Assembly: GCA_024233545.1 (NCBI GenBank)
Contig: JACKPL010000017.1
Span: 1 to 52,495 of the forward strand
Direction of reading: 5' to 3'
Length of the DNA: 52,495 nt
DNA from: a bacterium
Lineage (GTDB): Bacteria; Auribacterota; Auribacteria; Auribacterales; Auribacteraceae
The translations under genes were made by a program, and so were the position numbers. This document shows, in pieces, positions 8,526-15,555 of the stretch. The first letter of the stretch is position 1. Every line of letters begins with the position of its first letter. The notes beneath the pieces were generated by a model. The model did no database searches. It saw nothing but the letters and a program-made list of their open reading frames with translations, and was not told where the DNA came from.

Positions 8526-8554
8526 TTGACAATATAATTTCCATACATTATACT
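8526..8554 (+). promoter_or_regulatory. Strong sigma-70 promoter of the recombination operon
   Basis: TTGACA at 8526-8531 and TATACT at 8549-8554 are separated by exactly 17 bases. Transcription should start near 8561 and read into the gene at 8694, leaving a leader of about 130 bases. This is among the best promoter matches in the window. Confidence 0.75.
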
Positions 8555-8576
8555 AATCTATAAGCAAGGCATAAAA

Positions 8577-8661
8577 AAAACGCCTGAAGCTAGGAACTTC
8601 AAACGTTTTTATGTTTTGTGATTGAGAATATTTAGACTTTGAACGGACTGGATATTCTCAA
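8577..8661 (+). promoter_or_regulatory. Two-hairpin leader with possible attenuator
   Basis: The first hairpin has AAAACG (8577-8582) with CGTTTT (8604-8609) and TGAAG (8585-8589) with CTTCA (8597-8601), and ends in a T-run, like an intrinsic terminator. The second pairs TTGAGAATAT (8622-8631) with ATATTCTCAA (8652-8661), ten perfect pairs around a 20-base loop. Both are downstream of the 8526 promoter and upstream of the first operon gene, so they could attenuate it. The first might merely terminate transcripts from upstream. Confidence 0.5.
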
Positions 8662-8693
8662 GCTTTTCAACTCACCTTTAACAGGAGAATCAT

Positions 8694-9311
8694 ATGCATA
8701 ATAGCAACAATTCCGCCTTGAGTAAAGATATAATCTTTGAGGCATTAAATCACACTAATATCAATTCCACATTTAACATTCCATCAAGTTTAGAAGAACT
8801 AAGTGTTTCTAAAGCAAAAGAAGTTTTAACAAAGAACCTACTTGCGCCAAGAGAAGTAATACAAGTGCTTTCTAATTTAGAAGCTGCTAAAGAGGCTACT
8901 GATATATTTAATAAGCGTAAAGCTAAAGAATTACCAGCTAACATAACAGAAACTCCAAAGTTTCATGAGGCTAAAAGCGAAAGTGTAGAGTTATCTAATT
9001 CAGCTAAAGAAACTTTTGCTAGAATCGGAGCAAGAGCTAGAGAAGCGTTTATAGAGGAGCAAATAGAACGGGCTAAGGATTATAACATTCCTTATGAGCG
9101 TTATAGTGATGATTACTATAGACTTATGCAGGATATTGACCAGTATGAGTTTTTACTAGAGAAAGCTGATGAACTAGATATCAATTGGGATGCTAGCGAA
9201 TACGACCCTATAGCCTTAGAGCAGCTAATTGAAGAACGGCAAGAGCAAGCAAGAAATGAAATAAACGAACTTCGCTGGGGCTATTTTGCTTCAAGGGGGG
9301 TAGCGGTATGA
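8694..9311 (+). CDS. Hypothetical protein, first gene of recombination operon
   Basis: The 205-residue protein is hydrophilic and helix-rich, with acidic and basic clusters (EEQIERAKDYNIPYERYSDD near residues 120-140). No catalytic motif is recognised. AGGAGA stands well placed before the ATG at 8694. It leads a tightly packed operon that overlaps by four bases with the next gene and continues through YqaJ, RecT and SSB, so a helper role in recombination or plasmid metabolism is possible. Confidence 0.6.
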   Translation: MHNSNNSALSKDIIFEALNHTNINSTFNIPSSLEELSVSKAKEVLTKNLLAPREVIQVLSNLEAAKEATDIFNKRKAKELPANITETPKFHEAKSESVELSNSAKETFARIGARAREAFIEEQIERAKDYNIPYERYSDDYYRLMQDIDQYEFLLEKADELDINWDASEYDPIALEQLIEERQEQARNEINELRWGYFASRGVAV

Positions 9312-9538
9312 ATAAGCAAAACTATACTGCTATATTTAGTCACTATGTTCCGATTAATTATGAACCTTACTATGTTTTTACTACTGATAAGGCACTTTTA
9401 GTTAAGTGTAATGATTACCCCGATATGATCGGGGAATTAAATGCCTATGAAAGGGTAAATCTAGCTGCAGAAATCCAAAAAATATGTAAGGACGGCGTGA
9501 TACTGAAAAACGTAGAATGGAGGCCTGCAGATGAGTAA
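9308..9538 (+). CDS. Small hypothetical protein in recombination operon
   Basis: The 76-residue soluble protein has no recognised motif. It overlaps the upstream gene by four bases (ATGA) and the following YqaJ gene by eight, so it is a genuine member of the operon. Aromatic-rich beta-like segments (HYVPINYEPYYVFTT) and a C-terminal helix suggest a compact fold. Phage recombination operons often carry small genes of this kind with unknown or modulating roles. Confidence 0.55.
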   Translation: MNKQNYTAIFSHYVPINYEPYYVFTTDKALLVKCNDYPDMIGELNAYERVNLAAEIQKICKDGVILKNVEWRPADE

Positions 9539-10424
9539 TAGAGAACAATTTTTACTTGATCGTAAGCTTGGTATAGGGGGGAGTGATATTGCTGCTATCA
9601 TGAACCTATCACCATACTCCACGCCTTTAGATGTTTACAGGGACAAGATGAACCCAGAAGTTATTTATGAAGAGGAAACTGAGGATTTAAAACGTGGTAA
9701 AAGGGTTGAGCGATATATCTTGCAGGAATACTGCGAGGTTAATGACTGTAAGCTTGAAGTGAATTTACCTACCGTGATTCACCCAGAATATCCGTTTATG
9801 AGGAGTAATATAGATGCCAAGGTAGTCGGTCAGAATGTTATTGTTGAGGCAAAGTCTACAAAATGCCCAATTGCTAAATGGGAAGAGGGAATACCTGAGT
9901 ATTACCGAACCCAAGTTGCATATTATGCAATGCTATCAAAAGCCGATAGGGTAGACGTTCCCGTACTGTTTAGTAATTGGCAATATGCGTGTTTTACTTA
10001 CTGGCGGGATTATGAGTATGAAGCCCGTATCAAGAAAGCGGTTATAGATTTCTGGAATAATCACATTTTAACGGGTATTCCGCCTGAGCCGTCAAACCCT
10101 GCTGAACTGCAAGCCGTTTATCCAAAAATAGAGGATACAAAGACAATCAAAGCAAATAATGAAATAAGGGAAAAGGTTAGCTTATGGCAAGAGGTCTCAA
10201 TTAAACGCAAGGAACTTGAGAAACAGGAGGAAAAGCTAAAAATTGAAATTCAAAGATTTATGGGTGATGCGGGTATTCTAGATAGCGGTTTTTGCAAAGT
10301 AGCCTTAAAAGAAAGAACAGCAAGCAGGCTTGATATCAATAGTTTAAAGGCAACTATGCCTGAGATCTACAGGGAATATTCAAACGATAATACATACAGA
10401 ATTTTACAGATTATAGGGGGATAA
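9531..10424 (+). CDS. YqaJ-family (lambda-exonuclease-like) nuclease
   Basis: The 297-residue protein matches the YqaJ viral recombinase family: RKLGIGGSDIAAIMNLSPY at about residues 12-30, RGKRVERYIL near 58-68, and the PD-(D/E)xK core NIDAKV...VEAKS at about 93-110. These enzymes resect double-stranded DNA ends 5' to 3' to leave 3' single strands. A helical region with charged residues follows (about 220-250). The partner annealing protein RecT is encoded three genes downstream, giving a complete Red-like pair. Full length for the family, with all expected acidic and lysine residues visible. Confidence 0.85.
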   Translation: MSNREQFLLDRKLGIGGSDIAAIMNLSPYSTPLDVYRDKMNPEVIYEEETEDLKRGKRVERYILQEYCEVNDCKLEVNLPTVIHPEYPFMRSNIDAKVVGQNVIVEAKSTKCPIAKWEEGIPEYYRTQVAYYAMLSKADRVDVPVLFSNWQYACFTYWRDYEYEARIKKAVIDFWNNHILTGIPPEPSNPAELQAVYPKIEDTKTIKANNEIREKVSLWQEVSIKRKELEKQEEKLKIEIQRFMGDAGILDSGFCKVALKERTASRLDINSLKATMPEIYREYSNDNTYRILQIIGG

Positions 10425-10425
10425 A

Positions 10426-10656
10426 ATGAACATAATTGAAGCAGTAAAAGAGGCTATGGAAGGTAAAAAGATAAGACGTAAAGAATGGTTTTTTATTAGT
10501 GAAGATGACTGTGTTTATGTTGCAGGAGTACTTAATCTTAACGGGGAAATATCACATTTATATAAGTTTGGTATAGGTAGAGAACATGTATATAAAGAAA
10601 TTGCCACTTTTCTTGATATAGATGTGTTAGCTGATGATTGGGAGGTAGTAAAATGA
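10426..10656 (+). CDS. DUF2829 / Tad2-like small protein, copy 1
   Basis: The 76-residue protein starts MNIIEAVKEAMEGKKIRRKEW and ends LADDWEVVK. This pairing, an N-terminal eAl..Gkk.rR..W block and a C-terminal DDWE block, is characteristic of DUF2829 proteins, the family that includes Tad2, a phage protein that sequesters the Thoeris immune signal. The middle part differs from typical members. It directly follows YqaJ (one base gap) behind a TAGGGGG site and overlaps a paralogue by four bases. The family call is reasonable; anti-defence function is inference. Confidence 0.6.
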   Translation: MNIIEAVKEAMEGKKIRRKEWFFISEDDCVYVAGVLNLNGEISHLYKFGIGREHVYKEIATFLDIDVLADDWEVVK

Positions 10657-10871
10657 ACATAATTGAAGCGATGAAAGCAGCTTTAGGGGGAAAAGGAATA
10701 AAACGTAAAACTTCTTTGGGATTTTTCGCTTTTAGTGAAGAATCAGGAATAAAAGATTTATATTTTTTTAGGCCACAACACTTATACGCTTTACCAAATA
10801 AAGAGCAAGCCAGATTCATTGTTAATGACATATTAGCTGATGATTGGGAAATAGTGGAGGCGGCGCAATGA
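10653..10871 (+). CDS. DUF2829 / Tad2-like small protein, copy 2
   Basis: The 72-residue protein starts MNIIEAMKAALGGKGIKRK and ends LADDWEIVEAAQ, so it is a diverged duplicate of the preceding gene with the same two terminal blocks. The tryptophan of the first block is replaced by a TSLGFF sequence and the middle is unrelated, suggesting different ligand preference or decay. It overlaps copy 1 and the RecT gene by four bases each. The start at 10653 is chosen because it matches copy 1. Confidence 0.6.
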   Translation: MNIIEAMKAALGGKGIKRKTSLGFFAFSEESGIKDLYFFRPQHLYALPNKEQARFIVNDILADDWEIVEAAQ

Positions 10872-11689
10872 GCACAGTTATGACAAACGATAGTCATTTG
10901 GTATCGGAGCAGCACAATATAGCATCTTTTCCTCAGGAAGATTTAGCTGTAAGTTCAAATGTTAGTATATTAAATGCTTCAGGTGAATTAACGGAACAGG
11001 AAAAAGTAGTCGAAACAGTGCCAAAACCAAAAGACGGAATTTATGAGCTCTGTAATGCAAGGAAAGACAAGTTATTGCCGTTTCTAAATAACAACACCCT
11101 GCTTTTTGAAAAGCTGGCTAGGTCGTTTGCGTGGGAAATCAATACCAATGATAAGTTAAGAATATGTAGTCAGTTATCGATCATCAATGCCTTTTATAAA
11201 TGCTGTGAATACGGACTTGATCCTGCTGCGTCACTCGGACAGGCATGGCTTATTCCTTATAAGTCAACGATTGACCTGCAAATAGGCTATAGAGGATGGC
11301 TTAAACTACTCTTTAGCAATCCATTAGTATCTAATGTTTATTCTTACGGAGTTTATAAGGATGATTTCTTCGAGTATGAACTTGGGATGAATCCGAACAT
11401 TAAACATGTTCCGTCTAAAGAGAAGCAGCATAAGGATAATCTTGTTGCAACTTATGGAGTGGTAAAGCTTAAATCAGGTGAAGCGCAAATAAAGGTGTGT
11501 TTCAGGGACGAGATTAACGAGAGCATGGAAAGCTCCCGTAGCTCACATAAACCCGATTCACCATGGGTAACTCATTTTGAAGCGATGGCGTTAGTAGTTC
11601 CTATTCGAAAACTGGGAAAGAATCTAGGCTTGCCGCTAAGAGTTGAAGACTTTGACGAAGGATTAAATCACGAAATTAAAAACATATAG
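10868..11689 (+). CDS. recT: RecT-family single-strand annealing protein
   Basis: The 273-residue protein has a RecT core from about residue 60: LRICSQLSIINAFYKCCEYGLDP, then GQAWLIPYKSTIDLQIGYRG and the later TPWVTHFEAMA-like block (SPWVTHFEAMALVVPIRKL). RecT anneals complementary single strands exposed by its exonuclease partner. The N-terminal 55 residues are variable. The ATG at 10868 overlaps the upstream stop and follows GGAGG. With YqaJ upstream and SSB downstream it forms a phage-type recombination module. Confidence 0.85.
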   Translation: MSTVMTNDSHLVSEQHNIASFPQEDLAVSSNVSILNASGELTEQEKVVETVPKPKDGIYELCNARKDKLLPFLNNNTLLFEKLARSFAWEINTNDKLRICSQLSIINAFYKCCEYGLDPAASLGQAWLIPYKSTIDLQIGYRGWLKLLFSNPLVSNVYSYGVYKDDFFEYELGMNPNIKHVPSKEKQHKDNLVATYGVVKLKSGEAQIKVCFRDEINESMESSRSSHKPDSPWVTHFEAMALVVPIRKLGKNLGLPLRVEDFDEGLNHEIKNI

Positions 11690-11698
11690 GAGGTAAAA

Positions 11699-12124
11699 AT
11701 GCTAACTACAGTAGAAATTGAATTAATAGGATATGTCGGCAAAAACCCAATATTTCCAAAACCTAATGAATACCCTAACTTTGTAACTTTTCCGGTAGGA
11801 GTATCCAGAACATGGAAAGACAAAGAGGGTAGAGAACAAAAAGAAACTACATGGTTTGATTGCAACACCAATTCGGAAAACTTAGCTAAAGTAATTAAAG
11901 CATATGTAACGCAAGGGATGGGAGTGCTAATCAAAGGTTATCCGAAGACAAAAACTTACATTGATAAATCAGGTAATGCAAAAGGTTCTATTGAAGTAAA
12001 TATTAATCACATAAACCTTTTAACAAGTAATAAAGAGAAGACAAGTAATAACCATATTTCAAAGGAAAATTATATAACTGAAATAGAAGAACTATCAAAG
12101 TTTGATGATGAAATTCCTTTTTGA
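11699..12124 (+). CDS. ssb: Single-stranded DNA-binding protein
   Basis: The 141-residue protein has an OB-fold pattern: VEIELIGYVGKNPIF at the start, ETTWFDCNTNSENLAKVIKAYV in the centre and GVLIKGYPKTKTYIDKSG after it. It ends in the acidic tip DDEIPF, the SSB docking peptide for repair proteins. It starts nine bases after recT, behind AGGAGG. It is plasmid-encoded and probably protects strands made by YqaJ or transferred during conjugation. Confidence 0.85.
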   Translation: MLTTVEIELIGYVGKNPIFPKPNEYPNFVTFPVGVSRTWKDKEGREQKETTWFDCNTNSENLAKVIKAYVTQGMGVLIKGYPKTKTYIDKSGNAKGSIEVNINHINLLTSNKEKTSNNHISKENYITEIEELSKFDDEIPF

Positions 12125-12191
12125 AAGTGTTTACATGAAGTTAACTAATTGATTATCATTTTATAATATATAACAAATCGCTGTAAGTAAT

Positions 12192-12965
12192 ATGAAAACA
12201 AACTTTCTTGCAAATAAGGAGTTAAATTTAAAGTTAAAAAACGAAGCCATTAATACTTTACCACAATACTTGTCAGAAGCTCTAGCTTTAAAGGTCGATT
12301 ATATTGGATATAGGGAATTTTATGATGACGGGACTAGTATGGCATTCTGTTCAAATGAAGAATGGTACGATCTTGTAGAGGATAAAGAAACTTTTGATAG
12401 CATGGTAATACATTATTCTCAGGAATTAATGTCTTTAAATAGAAATGGCTTCAATTATGTGATCAGAACCCCAGCTTGCATAAATAATCAATTTTTAAGG
12501 GAATTATTATTACGTGACATGTGCAATAGCTTATTGATCTATAAAAAGACCAAAAAAATAATTCGAATGTATGCATTTATAGCTAGTGCTTCTAATCTAG
12601 CTGCTTTGAATTATTTTTTTAATAAGTGGCAATCATTTGAAATAATAGTTAATACGTATAAAGATGAATTGGCCAGTATTTTTGAGAAAGAAGAGTATCA
12701 ATCGCTAAGGCAACCCTTATTTGATCAAAAAATCTTAAATAATATTTTTAATCAAATACCAACTTCTGCTGATGTTACTTGTGATATTTTAACTCAGATA
12801 GAGATGGAATATTTACCGCTATTAGCAACGAGAGCAAGTAATAAGGATATTGCAGTATTATTTAATGTGAGTACTAGAACGGTCCAATATCATGTTTCAA
12901 ATATAAAAAGAAAATTGAAACTGAATAACCGATTAAATATTATCGGTATCACCCAAAACAAATAA
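12192..12965 (+). CDS. LuxR-type transcriptional regulator
   Basis: The 257-residue protein ends in a LuxR/GerE helix-turn-helix: about residues 200-250, MEYLPLLATRASNKDIAVLF followed by VSTRTVQYHVSNIKRKLKL. The N-terminal 190 residues do not show aspartate phosphorylation motifs of response regulators and could be a PAS/autoinducer-like sensory domain. An MFS transporter gene follows 14 bases later, so it likely controls that gene. Regulators of this form next to transporters are found in several Rickettsiales and Legionellales. Ligand unknown. Confidence 0.75.
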   Translation: MKTNFLANKELNLKLKNEAINTLPQYLSEALALKVDYIGYREFYDDGTSMAFCSNEEWYDLVEDKETFDSMVIHYSQELMSLNRNGFNYVIRTPACINNQFLRELLLRDMCNSLLIYKKTKKIIRMYAFIASASNLAALNYFFNKWQSFEIIVNTYKDELASIFEKEEYQSLRQPLFDQKILNNIFNQIPTSADVTCDILTQIEMEYLPLLATRASNKDIAVLFNVSTRTVQYHVSNIKRKLKLNNRLNIIGITQNK

Positions 12966-12979
12966 TTCATAGGATTATC

Positions 12980-14242
12980 ATGTATAAGAACAATTTATCA
13001 AAAAAAGTAGTATTTTCCTGCTTTTTAGCTGCTTGTCTAGAAATGTATGATTTTGCAATATTCGGTTTTTTTACACCGGTTTTGCATAAAAACTACTTAT
13101 CCTTTTTAGATGAGGCAAATGCTACAATAATTGCTTATTTACTGTTTGCAGTAGGGTTTTTATTTCGGCCTTTAGGTTCTTTGATTTTTGGGTATATAGG
13201 GGATATATATGGAAGAAAAAAAGCATTGATCCTTAGTGTTGCGTTAATGGGTTTTGCTTCTTTAGGGTTGTGCGTGCTTCCTCCATTTGCTGTTATTGGG
13301 CTAATATCATGTTATTTAATAGCTTTTATTCGGGTGTTGCAAGGAATATCTGTAGGTGGTGAATATAGCGGGGCTCTGATATATGCAGTTGAATATTTTG
13401 ATCAGAAAAAAAGAGGAGCTATAGGGGGATTGGTTATTTGCGGGTGTATAACCGGAGTATTACTTGCAACAATAGTAAGTAATATAGTTCAGAATCCAGC
13501 TTTACCTGACTATAGTTGGAGGTTTGCTTTCTTACTTGGGTTTTGTCTTTCTTTTGTCGGTTATTTTGTTCGAAAAAAACTGGTAGAAACCCCGGAATTT
13601 TTAATGCTACGAAAATTAAAAAGAAAGATTCCGTTAATCGAAGGAATAAAAAATAACCCTTATGAATGTATAAGTAGTGTTTTCACAGCTGCTGCTAATG
13701 GTATAAATTTTTATTTTATACTGGTTTTTCTGCCTAAATATGTAAATAAAATAACGGCTCTAGAAGTTAGTTATTATCCATTAATTACAACCATCATATT
13801 AATTATTCTATCGCCTGTATTTGGTTATTTATCAGACAAAATTAATCGACCAAACCTTATAAAGAACAGTTTATTGATCTTGGCTATTTATAGCTTTATA
13901 GGATTAAATCTGGTTAAAATTTATCCTAGCAATGTTTCTGCAATATTATTCTTTATAGGCCATGCTATCATTTTTTCTACGCAAGCTGCTACGGTAAATA
14001 TTTTTATTATTGAAATGTTTCCAACAGAGTACAGGTTTAGCTGTTCTTCTTTCTGTTACAGCATAGGGCTCGGGGTCATAGGCGGTACATCTCCGCTTGT
14101 TGCATCGTTGATAATGGAAAAATTTACTTATAATGCTACTTTTTATATTAGCTGCTATATGAGCGCAATTTGCTTTATCGGTTACTTGAGTATTTTAATA
14201 AGTAAAAAAAAGCGGGTTAATTACGATAAAGTCACCGTATAA
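12980..14242 (+). CDS. MFS transporter, ProP-like
   Basis: The 420-residue protein has about 12 hydrophobic segments. The first loop is DFAIFGFFTPVL, the 2-3 loop contains GYIGDIYGRKKAL (MFS motif A), and RVLQGISVGGEYSGA in helix 4 is the metabolite:H+ symporter signature of the ProP/KgtP/ShiA group. This group imports osmolytes or organic acids. Rickettsiae carry several ProP paralogues. A second motif A-like element occurs at FGYLSDKINRP. The gene appears intact and follows the LuxR regulator. Confidence 0.85.
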   Translation: MYKNNLSKKVVFSCFLAACLEMYDFAIFGFFTPVLHKNYLSFLDEANATIIAYLLFAVGFLFRPLGSLIFGYIGDIYGRKKALILSVALMGFASLGLCVLPPFAVIGLISCYLIAFIRVLQGISVGGEYSGALIYAVEYFDQKKRGAIGGLVICGCITGVLLATIVSNIVQNPALPDYSWRFAFLLGFCLSFVGYFVRKKLVETPEFLMLRKLKRKIPLIEGIKNNPYECISSVFTAAANGINFYFILVFLPKYVNKITALEVSYYPLITTIILIILSPVFGYLSDKINRPNLIKNSLLILAIYSFIGLNLVKIYPSNVSAILFFIGHAIIFSTQAATVNIFIIEMFPTEYRFSCSSFCYSIGLGVIGGTSPLVASLIMEKFTYNATFYISCYMSAICFIGYLSILISKKKRVNYDKVTV

Positions 14243-14419
14243 AAAGGTATTAAAGGTAAAGATATTAATACAAATTAAAGAAAATTGCTAAAAAAGAAAA
14301 GTAAAAAATTGCCAATTGTTAGTAAAAACCTAGTACTTTACGAAATATACAAGCAAATAAAAATAGTTTATTATACGGATTAAGTTTTAAAAATTATGAA
14401 ATAAAAAATTTCTAGCAGG

Positions 14420-15241
14420 ATGCAAGGACAAGATACCAAGATTGAAATAATAAATTTTGATTTATATCATAAAGGCGAAATTGGCATAAATGCAAATTTG
14501 ATTACCACGGAATCTGTGGTGAAAAACTATGTGCCTAAGCAAATTCGTGATGAAATCCCAACTTTAAACAGGATGGGGTACATGAAAACTGATATTGATC
14601 CTTTTTCACAAGAATACATTGAATATTCATCAAGTATTGATTTTCCGGTTTTGGAACTAGGTTGCGCTTACGGGGCTGTGGTACAAAAAGTTTTAGAGAA
14701 GGGTGGTAGGATTATAGCAAACGATTTGAGCAAGGAACATCTATCAATTTTATTTCAGCAAACCCCTAAGCGATTTTTAGAAAACTTATATCTTTACCCG
14801 GGAGCTTTTCCTAATGAAATAGATATACCGAATGAGTCCGTAGGAGCGGTATTAACCGCAAGGATGTTTCATTTTTTAGATGGAGCTATTATACAATATG
14901 GATTAGATAAAATTTATAAATGGTTAGTACCTAACGGTAAACTTTTTTTCATAGTAGTTACCCCTTATCATGCTGCAATTCGGGATGGTTTTCTCTCTGT
15001 ATATCAGGAACGGGTTGAAAGTGATATAAAGTGGCCGGGGGTAATAAAAAACCAATGGGAAATTAACCCTGATCATAAGGAATATGTACCGCCTTATTTA
15101 CATGTTTTTGATATTCCTGAGCTTCAGGAGTTATTACCAAAGCATGGTTTTAAAATAGATAAAATTAAATTATTTGATTATCCTAATGACGTTGATAGCG
15201 GCAATAAAGGCCATGTCGGATTAATAGCAACTAAAGTGTAA
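14420..15241 (+). CDS. Class I SAM-dependent methyltransferase
   Basis: The 273-residue protein has SAM-binding motif I, VLELGCAYGAVVQKVLEKGG at about residues 76-95, then IIANDLSKEHL as motif II. A later GAVLTARMFHFLDG block corresponds to motif IV, and PNGKLFFIVVTPYH to the post-motif strand. The substrate is unknown; similar proteins of intracellular bacteria include effectors and small-molecule methyltransferases. The start is uncertain: AGCAGG lies immediately before the ATG, too close for a normal site. It is separated by 177 bases from the MFS gene. Confidence 0.75.
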   Translation: MQGQDTKIEIINFDLYHKGEIGINANLITTESVVKNYVPKQIRDEIPTLNRMGYMKTDIDPFSQEYIEYSSSIDFPVLELGCAYGAVVQKVLEKGGRIIANDLSKEHLSILFQQTPKRFLENLYLYPGAFPNEIDIPNESVGAVLTARMFHFLDGAIIQYGLDKIYKWLVPNGKLFFIVVTPYHAAIRDGFLSVYQERVESDIKWPGVIKNQWEINPDHKEYVPPYLHVFDIPELQELLPKHGFKIDKIKLFDYPNDVDSGNKGHVGLIATKV

Positions 15242-15555
15242 GTTAAGAGAAAAAAAAGAATGTAATAGGATTAAGTAAGAAAAACTCCGGTGAATACTGT
15301 AAGAATTGCACCCCTTATATATTCACCGGAAATACCAATTTGCTAAACATAAGTTCAAACAAAAAGTAACATGAATATACCAAATAAAACTTACCGGTAC
15401 AATAATATATATGTAACGGTTCTTAAATTAAATCGAATTTTATCTGATTTAGCAGGAATTATCCCTGTTTTATTTTGTCAATTATTTCAATCAAGCGTCA
15501 AAAAACAGCAGCATTTATGCGGTTGCCGGTTTTTCCGGTTAGTAGGGGGTGCTGT
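15242..15555. other. Intergenic region with an 11-bp inverted repeat
   Basis: TCCGGTGAATA at 15286-15296 and TATTCACCGGA at 15320-15330 form a perfect inverted repeat around a 23-base loop, 45 bases after the methyltransferase stop. There is no T-run, so it may be a factor-assisted terminator, an operator or a mobile-element remnant. Two CCGGTT copies occur near 15526-15540 just before the autotransporter gene. No convincing gene is seen. Confidence 0.45.

Noticed and set aside
10538..10915. Minus-strand 125-residue frame
   Set aside because: Antisense to the two DUF2829 genes and RecT start; a shadow of coding sequence.
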